A DNA stretch of 64,000 nt from Mesocentrotus franciscanus (taxonomy: Eukaryota > Echinodermata > Echinoidea > Camarodonta > Strongylocentrotidae), in assembly GCA_037976565.1 (NCBI GenBank), contig CP137674.1, forward strand, positions 6,429,789 to 6,493,788. The letters run 5' to 3'. Position 1 is the first letter of the stretch, and each line of letters opens with the position of its first letter. Below the pieces are notes generated by a model. The model did not search any database and was not told where the DNA came from. It saw only the letters and a list, made by a program, of their open reading frames with translations. Position numbers and translations under genes: made by a program. Shown piece by piece: positions 53,933 through 64,000 of this stretch.

Positions 53933-54188
53933 AGGGAGTGTAGCATGGCAAATGCTGGTTAACGCCATCTACGTCTTCTTTTGGACAACTGCACGTAAAC
54001 GAATGGACTTGATTAACGGTAGTCAGCGACTTAATCTCTGCATGGTCAGCGCGCTAGCATTCGCGAAACAGACTGACGTTCTCCTCACGCTTCGGTTTCG
54101 CGTATGTTGCAAGCAGGTGAATACTGCGGTCGCGTCGTCCGAGTAGGGCCACAGGAAAGACACATAGTCTCGTCATGCTACACTCCCT
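53933..54188. mobile_element. TTAA-flanked element, family E
   Basis: Perfect inverted ends AGGGAGTGTAGCATG / CATGCTACACTCCCT between TTAA (53929-53932) and TTAA (54189-54192). It is CG-richer than its surroundings. The 64-codon frame inside is not a gene. Confidence 0.87.
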
Positions 54189-54970
54189 TTAATATGGAGT
54201 AGTCTGGACTATCTTACCTACCTTGGATACGAAATTCATTTCAATACACTCTCTATGACTTTCCAGGAATGTACTCGAGGGCAATTTCAATTTGCTATTG
54301 TATTGCCAGTGGAAATCATGTTTGCATTATGCAACATGTCATTGTAATGTTCGCACATGTCACTAGGTGACCTACAAGGCTATTGAAATTGCCTTACGGT
54401 AGGTTAAATTTTTAGAAAGTCTTGCAATTGTGTTATGTATGCTGGATGTAAATCTTTTGTCTGACATTTTCAGCCAATGCCCTCAAGGAGAAAATGAAAT
54501 ATGTAGCGGCGTAAATCTGATAGTAACGCACTGAGTTCAATTCATATATCTTTCATGCATGATGTCATCTGTCTTAGAGGCACAAGAGGGTTGGCTCATA
54601 TCCTTTAACACGGAGTCAACAGCGTTGTGGCTCCACACATATAGTGCGTGCTCAAGTCAGAGCACCAGGGCATTAATACCTACTGGTAATGGCATTTAAT
54701 GATTTTATTACAAGTCTTGTCATATTTATAGGCTGGTGGATCGTGGATGGTAGATGGACATTCTGGTTCTCAGCAGTTTGCCCTCCAATTATGGTTTCAA
54801 AAAGGAGATGAAGATATCAATGAAAATTGATATTTATCATATTCACAAATAGTAATGAAAATATAGTTGAAAATTAATATTTTCATTTTCACTAATATCA
54901 AAATATTAGTGAAAGTGAATATTTTTATGACAATTTTTAATATTGATTTTAAGAGTCAAAAGGATATTAA

Positions 54971-55530
54971 AGGGGTAGTTGAGTTTTTGGTATAGAGGGC
55001 GCTACACAAAATAATTTTTTGTTAGATAATGAAAAACTGAGTGTCAAATTTGAAAGAGTATACAATTTAAATGACAAAATCATCTTTGATCAAAATCGGT
55101 TCAGAGACGGCTGAAATATCCATAAATATACCCATTTCTAATATTTGTGGGGCCCCACAAATATTCAATAATTTTTAACCAGCTGTTGAAAAAACAAGAT
55201 AGCGCCTTATATACACGTTTTATTCCACCCAATGCAAATATTGGCTTTTGTTGGCTTTTTTGTGTTGGTTATAATACGCACAACCAGCCGGCCCGTGTAT
55301 TGTTATGATTAATGAATTAATTAATTAACGGTCACCGTATTTTTTTAAAGTGGAGCTGAATTGGTATGATCGGATGTAACCTAAATTTCACACATTTTGG
55401 GGTCTAAAATTAATGTCATAGCAATTTTAGGTCCTAAAAGGGCACTTAGAAATGTCATAAATAAGAATAAGACCTATAACCATGTACTTTGAAGGCATTT
55501 GCGGTCTTTAACAAGAACTCAACTGTCCCT
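54971..55530. mobile_element. TTAA-flanked element, family F
   Basis: AGGGGTAGTTGAGTTTTTG at the left mirrors CAAGAACTCAACTGTCCCT at the right. TTAA precedes it (54967-54970) and TTGA follows (55531-55534). Confidence 0.8.
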
Positions 55531-55534
55531 TTGA

Positions 55535-56755
55535 TTCTGTATTTATAGTAAATAAGTAATGTGATATATAGTTTGTGAGTTAGTGCCCATCTGGTTTTCA
55601 ACAGAATACCCTCTATGGTGATGTAAAGAAGGAGAACGTGAGCTAGTAATATATATACAAGGATTCAATTCTAATTGTCTGCCGTTTGAAGAAGAAAAAA
55701 GTGTTGTTTTGAATATCCATGATGTTGATGTTTTTTTGACAATGAAGTTATTCACTTGATATTCACCCATATATTCAGTTTCTTATGTCTTCTTTTTGTG
55801 TATGTATGTGTTGCTGTGCTTCGTGTATTTGCTAGTGTTGTTCGTTGTAATTGATTATAACATGGGTGGAAGTGGTGATGCTAAATGTGTACTCTGTGAT
55901 AAGTTATTGAAACTTACAAAGGGACTATTAAAAAGGTATGAAATGAACCCTTTCGGACTCAATATTGCACCCCTAAATCAGGGGCGTAATCAAGATTGTC
56001 CGAAAGGAGGGGGATTCGCGCATTGACAATTAGTTTGTGAATCCTTCATACCCTTCCAGTCTCACTTAGTGGGAAGGGGAATAAGATTGAGAGAAAACAA
56101 AATCAACATAATTTCTTCCCCCTTGGGTTTTCCCATGCCTTTTCTACCCCTTTCCACTTTCCCCTGTTCACACCCCATTTTTTCTCAGTAGAGAGGAGAG
56201 CAACCGTTCTGGCCACATCGATCCGCCTATGCCTAAAATTGCTGGTATTTGTCTTGCTTAATTTAAGTGGCGTGACAGGGATCGAACCCGACCTTATTTT
56301 CTCAAGTGTTTAAACCACTCGAGTACGACACCTCTACAATGTGGGATTGTGGGTACACCACTGAAATTCGTGCAGAACTTATTCCTGAATGTTACAGGGG
56401 GTAATATAAAAACCAAGACTGGATGAAACATTACCGCCCCCAACCCCTCCCCCCGTCCATGCAATCTTGGGGATTCTATAAGATTGTCGTATTTCTACAG
56501 TTTTCTTGCAACACATGACTAGGTCATGAACTGAGAAAATTAACTCTCATTTAAAGGTAGGGTATCCTAGTGACACTACTTCAGATTTATGTATACTGCC
56601 ATCTGCTGCTCACAATGTCCCGATGTGTCGACAGTCATGTCCCACAATGCATCAAGAGGAAACGGAAGGAAATCTGTCTATGTACGTCTTCACCGAAAGA
56701 TGGCACAATTTTAAATACATTACAGCAGGTGTATCGATATCGGAAAAATACCCCG
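55535..56755. other. Intergenic sequence with a SINE-like head
   Basis: Around 56265-56340, on the minus strand, GGTTCGATCCC resembles a tRNA-derived B box with a Ser/Leu-type head. A TTAAAGGTAGGGTATCC at 56552 resembles a TTAA-element end with no partner found. No gene is supported. Confidence 0.4.
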
Positions 56756-56763
56756 CCTTTAAC

Positions 56764-57043
56764 CAGGGGCGGATCCAGCCGGCGGCAAGGGAGGGGGCCG
56801 AAAAAGGGGCCCACTTCGTGTGAAAATTTGAAAACCGTGCCGGTCGATTTTTCGCTCAGTGGGGGAGGGAGGGGGCGGGGTAATGAGCACAATTTTTTTT
56901 GCCTTCGAAAATTGAAGAAAAAAATTACACCACCCCTTGAGTGCCAGGGGAGGGGGCCCATCTTCTTTTTTTCCAAAACAGGGTGTTGTTACATGTTTTT
57001 TTTCTAGGGAGGGCCTGGCCCCCCCTCCCTGGATCCGCCACTG
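56764..57043 (+). mobile_element. Complete hAT-like MITE, 280 bp
   Basis: Ends CAGGGGCGGATCCAG / CTGGATCCGCCACTG with an identical 8-bp target duplication CCTTTAAC at 56756-56763 and 57044-57051. The inner sequence is shared with the truncated copy at 6091-6283. Confidence 0.9.
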
Positions 57044-57095
57044 CCTTTAACACACCATAACAAGCATTTATGCTTTCTTAGCAGTCAGGTAAAAT

Positions 57096-57096
57096 A

Positions 57097-57160
<64 letters not shown>
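57096..57160. repeat. (ACT)n microsatellite
   Basis: About 20 uninterrupted ACT units. Confidence 0.95.
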
Positions 57161-58393
57161 AAGTTGATTTTCTTGTAACTACTTTATATTTTCTTCAACA
57201 CAATCATGTAAACACAAAAATTATGCACAAAATGCACGAACAGATTTATGACGACTTTCATCTCTTCAATAGAGTTTCCCACACACGTATTTAGTAAACC
57301 TTTAATGCCTTATTTGATCTACAATCAAATAGGAAATCAAGTTTGAAACGACATGACAAATGAGAATGAAGTGGTTTTAAGACAGCAAATATCTGAAAAT
57401 AGATCTGAGGGGTGGACTGAGAGGGTTGCGGTCCTTGAAAAGGGGATATAAACAAAACGGCAACCGCAGGCAATTTCAATAGTCTTGTGCGTTCACCTAT
57501 GGAAAAGTGAGAACATTACAACGACACGTTGCGAAATCTGAACATGATTATGAAAGGCAATATATTAAAGTATACAAATCTTCCTTGAGTTGCCGCTTTC
57601 TTTAAAAGACTTTGCGATCGGATTATGTCGGGTATGATAGCAGGGACAATCCGAGTGTAGGGATAGATTATTGATTCGCCCCTGCATGGATGAGGCGTAC
57701 TTTATATTGAAGTCTTACATCCTCTTTATGCTATAATAATAACAATAAAGGTAGTATGATAATAACGCACGAGGAGACAAGTGGATGCTAATAAATAGCA
57801 TTATCCTCTCATCTGTACTGACTGTACTTATCATGGATGTGTTTAATTGGTAATTCCAGTACAGATCAAACTGTCACTTGATGTGATTTAAGTCGAAGAC
57901 GAAATTATCTTGTCCATGTGAATCAGAGAAAGGAACACAAGCTCTATAATTCATTAATGATTAATTTCATCCTCGCTTGTTTATTCATTCACGCGTTGTC
58001 CTTTGTTTGGTTTATTTATTCTTCTCCTCCATAAAACGTACTCTTGAATATTAATAATGAAGTTGTATTTCCACAGTAACGGTCGTTCAGAATAAACTCG
58101 ACAAGAACATCTGAAAACTCAAGTTTGATGATATCTCCCCATTCTACTTTAAAATTATAATTTTATTTGTTAACTTTCGTCAAACGTTAGAATGTTGATG
58201 ATTGTTTATTTTGTTGACAACTTTTTTGGAGATACTTCTCTGTATTTTTCTCAAACAAAATATAGATTATGCAACTGATTGTTGTTTAGTGTTTCCCACG
58301 TCCACGAAAACAGTTTTGCACCATTTGAACTTTAATCATAGAAGAAACCAGGTTCATTAGCGGATCTAAATTTTCTGTCGGGCCCCAATATGT
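57161..58393. other. Intergenic sequence
   Basis: AT-rich, with no gene or element recognised. Confidence 0.4.
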
Positions 58394-58571
58394 TACAGTC
58401 AAACCTGCTTTAGTGACCACCTGTCTACAAAAAATCACTTGTCTACAAAGACCACATTTTTGGTTTCCCTTGGAAATGGTTTCTCATTGAAACATATACT
58501 AAAGGAACTTGTCTACAAAGACCACTTTTTGTGTTTCCCTTGGGCGGTCGCTATAGGCAGGTTTGACTGTA
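58394..58571. mobile_element. MITE with TACAGTCAAACCTGC ends
   Basis: TACAGTCAAACCTGC mirrors GCAGGTTTGACTGTA, 178 bp apart. TTGTCTACAAAGACCAC occurs twice inside (near 58439 and 58509). A TATGT on each side may be the target duplication. Short elements with such ends are common in animal genomes. Confidence 0.75.
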
Positions 58572-58725
58572 TATGTATATTATGTCATATTCGATTTTGC
58601 TGCCCCCATCTCTTCCCACGATTCGCCCTGCTCGTCAGGCTTTATAATTTCCTTTGCAGTAATGAACTATTTGTTAGGATGATGTAAATTGGTTTAGCTA
58701 GAAGTGGGGGTGAGTCCAGAGTTAA

Positions 58726-59101
58726 AGGCATTGTTTAACAAATTAAATCTGAGATGCATGGTCAAACGTGTTATCAGTGTCTGTGATATGGTGTAATAAT
58801 GAAGCCCTAAAAAAATTGCGCTTCAAAATGATCATGTAGTGCCTCAAAAATGTAAAAATCTTTGAGTGACCGGTTTTACTATACTCATTTTTCCAAATAG
58901 ACTGTAGTGTTATGAAAATCGTTTGGAAAACGCAAAATGAAATTTCGATTTCCAATTATAAATATCTTGATAATCAGACAGGCGATCGGCTTGTAAAAGT
59001 CATGGGATTCCTGACTGACCTAAAGGTTTATAATTATGATTGTAGCATGAGCTAAATCCAGGATTTTGTTTCAGAATCTGAGGCAATGTTACCGAGTCAC
59101 T
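58726..59101 (+). mobile_element. TTAA-flanked element, family A copy 3
   Basis: Bounded by TTAA at 58722-58725 and 59102-59105; 376 bp against 377 for the copy at 17157. The site GTTTAACAAATT near its start is the second empty site for the family B insertion seen in copy 1. Confidence 0.85.
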
Positions 59102-59754
59102 TTAAAGAGAGAATTAGTTGCAAAATACTGCTGTCGATCTTCGTGACGGCCAATATGAGGAGGTGTCAGATTGTTGTTGCCAGACGTTGCATTTTGTTTT
59201 CTCTCCCGATTTTGTCCCTTCTGAGGATATTACTGATTATCTTGTCGTTTACTGAATATCAATGTTCAAAATGCAAAGATAAAATAATAACACGGTCGCA
59301 AAGACTTTCAACGAATCAACTGAAATTCAATACCCTGTTGTGGTACATAATTTATAATAGGCTACAGCCCACGAGACCGACTGCCCGCGAAGTTGACAAT
59401 GACGTCATGCATGCATGCCTTCGTGGGCTGTTGCGATGTTGGCACCTTTCAAAAGAGCAATACACTGATGCGAAGGTAATCGAAATTTCCTTAGGTTGTT
59501 GTTTGTTAAGTCTTTGCAATCGTGCGTTGATGTGATTTTTGTTGTTGTTATTGTTGTCGTCGTTTTAATGTTACAAGATTTCAGATAGTATTACTGCAGT
59601 ACAACAGTGACACGCAAATACAAAGCAAAACACTGAGATAAGTTTTGGAGCTCCAATGAATTTTATTTTGACCGGAGAAGGCACGTCAAGAGATAACAGG
59701 TGAATTTGTTGTACACGGACAGGTATTTGTACAGAAACATGACTCCCCTCTACT
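59102..59754. other. Intergenic sequence with a small hairpin
   Basis: ACAGCCCACGA (59364-59374) pairs with TCGTGGGCTGT (59421-59431) and encloses TGACGTCA (59400-59407). The 149-codon frame over this region has no motif I recognise and begins inside family A. Confidence 0.5.
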
Positions 59755-60330
59755 GTATACGCCAACATACCATGATAAAACTTCTTGCTATACGGAATAA
59801 AGATACTTTGGAGGATATTTTCAACTTTCAAGAACTCTTTTCAAAGTGTTGTTAGGATGACCGCTATTTACACATTAACCATGGTGATATTTCTCGCCAT
59901 GCAGAATAAGACATAATATAGCAGAAACATTCTACATACTAGGCTTATAAATTCGCTCTCAATAGAACTTAAGTATCGTTAAGATAACGCCCTTCTATAC
60001 TTCTTACATTAACACACTATGGCAATAAGTCTTGCTAAACATTATAAAGATACTTTGGGGTAAATGTTACATAATTATGATTCACTTGTTTACTTTATCT
60101 TATTACCAAACCATGGTAATAGTTCTTGGTATACAGAATATAGACCAATTAAGCCTATAGTTGGGAACATTCCTATTCGTATTAAAATCAACGAAACTGT
60201 TATTAAAACGACCCTCTTTTACTTTGCATATTAACACAGACCTTGGACTCCCATACATTTCATGCATCACCAAACAATGGTAATAATTCTTGCGATACAG
60301 AAATATAGTTGAAATATTCATGCATATTTA
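59755..60330. repeat. Five degenerate dispersed units with ATGGTAATA-TTCTTG-TATACAG
   Basis: Similar 30-40 bp blocks (ACCATGGTAATAGTTCTTGG then TATACAGAATA) recur near 59766, 59876, 60014, 60110 and 60273, several followed by AAAGATACTTTGG. Spacing is irregular (about 100-160 bp). Confidence 0.5.
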
Positions 60331-61330
60331 ATTTTCACGATTATAAAACCTTTCAAAGTGTTGTTGAGATCAAATAACAGGAGTAAATTATTCATTTATT
60401 TCATTTCCATAACGAAGAGAGTGTATACATTAAATCTTAGAGGCCATGTCAAGCAAAAGTATAATTAATGAATAGAAAACTCATGATTCCTTTCTCTATC
60501 ATAAACTTCTAAAAAAACTCTTTAAAAGTAACACCGTTTGAATATTTAGAAGAGGTAAATAAAGTATAACAAAAACTAATATGTGTTTTTGTCTATGAGT
60601 ATTTACTGAGATGAGAATGTTACAAATTACTTTCGACGAATGTTTAATTAAACAAATCCGATTTGACTCACTTTGTAGACGTACCCAGTACTGTACGTAT
60701 ATTTGGTATGGCCAAACAATACACCACATAACTCTTCTTAGATAATACTATAGGCCTATCCATTGTAACATTTCTGATCATTGACATATCAATCTCAGTT
60801 AAACCTAGAAATTATTTTTATTTTGCCTCATTGTACTTTTTTTATTTTTCAATGTTTCAGCGATACATATCGTTTTTAGAAGGGAACATTAATTGGGTCT
60901 TCCTTTCACCGGGTTTATGAATCATGAATACCGACGGGACACAATTAATGTAGACTAAAGATTATAATGTTTTATTATACAATAAGCAAATGGAGGAGCA
61001 TTTACAGGCTACATGGCACAGGCAAATATACTAAATAAACTATTCTTCACAAAACGTAATGACAATAGGGCCGAGAAAATAAATATTTCCTATTAGCGGG
61101 CAAAAACTTATCTTGCTTTATACGAAGAGCGCCACCTTCTGGAAAGTACATGGTAATGACAGGCATGTGGCAATTAGTATGCTTACCCTGCTAGATAATT
61201 CGAAAATAGCTAACAAGTGACATAATTAACACATATTACAATAAATTTTCTTTTCTTGTTACAATACACAAGCTTGTGCAATGCTAAGCAATGCCGGTAA
61301 ACCTTAAAATATCGGAATTGTTCACACCTG
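60331..61330. other. Intergenic AT-rich sequence
   Basis: No gene or element recognised. Confidence 0.4.
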
Positions 61331-61489
61331 TTTCAAGAACTACATCATTACTATACCCTCAAAAGGGACGGTTCCAGAATTTCGCAAAGGAGGAAGAGGA
61401 GAGGGCACAATTCCGATCAAAAAACCGGTGCAAAAAGGGGAATATTTTGTGTGTATACTCGTGGACTTAAAATATGCTAATTGGGTTTT

Positions 61490-61580
61490 AAAAGGATGTG
61501 TGGCAGGGGGAGTTGTGCCCCCATCCAAATGGGTTTCAAAAGGGTGCGTGGCAGGGGGAGTCGCGCCCCACTCTTGAGCG
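61490..61580. repeat. Two tandem copies of a roughly 58-bp G-rich unit
   Basis: GTGTGGCAGGGGGAGTTGTG and GCGTGGCAGGGGGAGTCGCG occur 58 bases apart, each after GGGTTT-AAAAGG. Only two units. Confidence 0.6.
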
Positions 61581-63900
61581 GCCACTGCTGCAGCAGAGTT
61601 GTGACCGATTATATTAAAGCATTCTCCCGGTGAACTTCAGCATAGTTGCAGAGTCAGTGACCCCTCTTACATTACAGATGATAGACTGCCGATGGCATGA
61701 ACAAGGTTCGTTTCCTATATAAAGGAAGCCTTTCCAAGCATATATGCTTACAAAATAGATTTTACATCTACTGTGGATTTACATTTGCGTCATTGCGTAT
61801 AAGCACGATCATTTGTCTAATTACGAATTATGGCAATTTTCTTGCAACGTAATGACTTATTCATGATTTTGCGGGAAAGAAAGGCGGTTATTTTTTTCAC
61901 CACCCCGGTAAATTGCGTCTTTTCTGGACCAAACCCTAATCATCCAATTATCCTGTGGAAATCATTTCAGCATGACGGATTACAAAACAAATGAATACCG
62001 TTGCACTTCTTGTGATTACCCCCGGCTTTCTGTATCAAGTTCAAAGCCATGCATAATATTCATAACAAAATGACGTCCAATAATCAGGCATCGCTGGTGA
62101 TTTGCTATTCTGAAATTAGTTCAGAATACCCTGAAATTCTACGTTGACGTATGTCTATTATGCCGGCGTATACATTTTCATTTTATTTTATTGTAGATGC
62201 ACTGGGTGGAATGTGTATAAGCTGGAGCACTGATTTGACTATTTATAGGCCTATATCTCATTTCAAGCTGATAATGATAACAAATATCTGTTCAACGCCA
62301 AGGAAATATGTTTTATTAAAAAGAACTTTAAAGGAATCGATTCTAGGGAGGGAATTGACTTATCGTTTCCAAACATTATTTATACATGCATGGTGCACCT
62401 TCAACTTGAAAAAATCTATAATATTTTGCAGGTATTATAAAAGCTGCATTATTAGTCAAGAAGCTACACGTATGTACTAATTAATCGATGTTTTGCAAGC
62501 TCAATATAGTCAAAGAAATTTCAAAACTTCTCCGGCAACCGGTTTTAGCGGAAAGTAGGCCAACATTACGCATATACTATACGCTTGCGTTCAAGTTCAA
62601 TGTCAATATAGTGTTTGCCCCTTCCGTATTCATTAAAACATTACTAGATCTCATTAAATGACCGATGTTTCCTATATATGCCTGCACCTTTCCAAGCAAT
62701 TTCCCTTTCACGTTGTGCACTAGCCTTCTTCACCTTATAGTTACACTTAAACCGGTCAAGGGACTCCTTGTCATTTTCGGGTATTAACAAGAAATGAAAA
62801 TGGGTGAATTTTACACAAATCATAAAATAATTGCTTCAATTTTTTTAAATGCAAACATGGCCATAAAAGTATTGTTAATGTCCCTTTTCTCTACATGCGT
62901 TATAAATATGAGACAAAGTTAGAAAAAATTCGCAAAGTCTGCCCTTTATGCCCTACATCAAACGTGAGAGCAAAGGCGTTCGAGGAATCGACCCAAGGAC
63001 AATTTCAATATACCCTATTACATTGCATACATAACTCATGTTCGGATTACGTAATACGTTATTGTTATGTTCATTTCAATAGGTGATAAAGACATGCTAG
63101 TAAAATTGTCTATATGGGTGCTATTTTTAAAGTTATTAATAGAATTATCTGTCTTTTTTTTTCTTCTTTTTTTTCTCCTGGTTTTATTATACTTACTATC
63201 TTTAACACAAGCTCTCGAACGACTCGAAGTGATTTTCGACAAAGTCCCCCCACTCCTCCCACAAACAATAAAAGCTGTCACAATATGAATTATTGTAGGT
63301 GTATCCCAACAAACTCATCGTCAGTCAGTCAGTGCATGGTGATATGGGGTTTTTATTTTTTTGTATTGACTAATGAAAGCTGACATTATTTAAAAAAAAC
63401 GAGAGTTCTTGCAAAATAGGCCTACAAGGGAACAATTTGTTCAATTATTTTTCGAGAAGGAACTTCCAATATCGATCCCTATACCATCATATTTTATTAT
63501 TTTCCATGATGTTTTCACCCGAACGAGGAGCCTGGGTGCCTGCCTGTTTTAGCAGTGTATTTTGCATTCAGCTCGCACTAGGTCATGGCAATGATGTTAT
63601 CGTAATTTTTACCTTTTTTTTTGGGGGGGGGGCTCATTTTTCGTTTTAAAGTGTGTCGTCTTTGTCCATGGGACGAGGTTTTCAATTAAATTCAATTAAT
63701 TAAACAATCCAATAAGGGTGGAATAGGACCTATAACTGACCTTCCTTGAATTTGTCTTCATTACAGCTCCCTAGCACGTTTGAGTCGGAACGCTGAAAAC
63801 GTCCGAAGAATGTCATTTTCCATTCCATCATGGATCCGATTTGCATCGATTTGTGTCCAATTTCCTCACCTCTTTTCCCTGAAACTACCGTGGACTTGAC
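61581..63900. other. Intergenic sequence
   Basis: No gene, splice-supported exon or element ends were recognised in this stretch. Confidence 0.35.
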
Positions 63901-63932
63901 CAAACATCACGTCCCCCGTCACTTACGATTTA

Positions 63933-63965
63933 CGCGGGAAAATGAATGAATTGCGCGGGAAAATG
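63933..63965. promoter_or_regulatory. Tandem pair of E2F-like sites
   Basis: CGCGGGAAAATGAAT occurs twice, with GCGGGAAAA cores at 63934-63942 and 63955-63963, exactly 21 bases apart. The reverse strand reads TTTTCCCGC, the E2F/DP core. A CpG-rich GGCGCGCTCG follows. This could be the promoter of a gene past the window edge; that is inference. Confidence 0.5.
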
Positions 63966-64000
63966 AATTATGGCGCGCTCGTGGGGTCTCCCTTCAATTT

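Noticed and set aside
53952..54146. 64-codon open frame
   Set aside because: Lies wholly within the TTAA-flanked family E element.
59086..59535. 149-codon open frame
   Set aside because: Begins inside a family A transposon, with no motif and AT-driven hydrophobic composition.
61860..61880. Single TTTGCGGGAAAG E2F-like site
   Set aside because: An isolated match in AT-rich DNA with no promoter context; expected by chance at this scale.

Overview
The window is animal nuclear DNA: AT-rich, with long introns bounded by GT/AG, tRNA-derived SINEs, microsatellites and many short inverted-repeat transposons. The two genes and the repeat types point to a marine invertebrate. An echinoderm such as a sea urchin is my best guess, with modest confidence and from inference only.

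Two conserved genes were reconstructed exon by exon from homology and splice phase. REXO1 (RNA exonuclease 1 / Elongin-A-binding protein family) lies on the minus strand, CDS 28068 down to 11796, in 15 coding exons: an N-terminal CCCH zinc finger, a long Ser/Lys-rich linker in one 2.8-kb exon, and a C-terminal DEDDh exonuclease domain. DCAF15 (a CUL4-DDB1 substrate receptor) lies on the plus strand, CDS 33603 to 49933, in 14 coding exons that join into a 928-codon frame. The genes are divergent, with start codons 5.5 kb apart; most of that gap is 5' flanking sequence and a hAT-like element.

Layout. 1-11.7 kb: intergenic, dense in mobile elements and simple repeats. 11.8-28.1 kb: REXO1, with a 63-bp minisatellite in the last intron and a possible small gene on the opposite strand in intron 11. 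28.1-33.6 kb: shared 5' region with a 1.78-kb hAT-like element full of a degenerate 27-30 bp array, a TTAA-flanked element and a Tc1-like element. 33.6-51.1 kb: DCAF15 with its 3' UTR. 51-64 kb: intergenic, more TTAA elements, a 28-bp satellite, and at the right edge a tandem pair of E2F-like sites that may belong to a gene beyond the window.

Most notable: (1) at least seven unrelated short families are flanked by TTAA, one nested in another with empty sites elsewhere in the window; (2) REXO1 carries two single-base frame disruptions in conserved exons, each supported by splice phase; (3) DCAF15 has a decayed duplicate of its penultimate exon; (4) interspersed repeats spread DR1-type nuclear-receptor half-sites through both introns and intergenic DNA. 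I found no prokaryotic system, CRISPR array, rRNA or intact transposase. No clearly new multi-gene system is visible; the novelty is in the repeats and gene structure.
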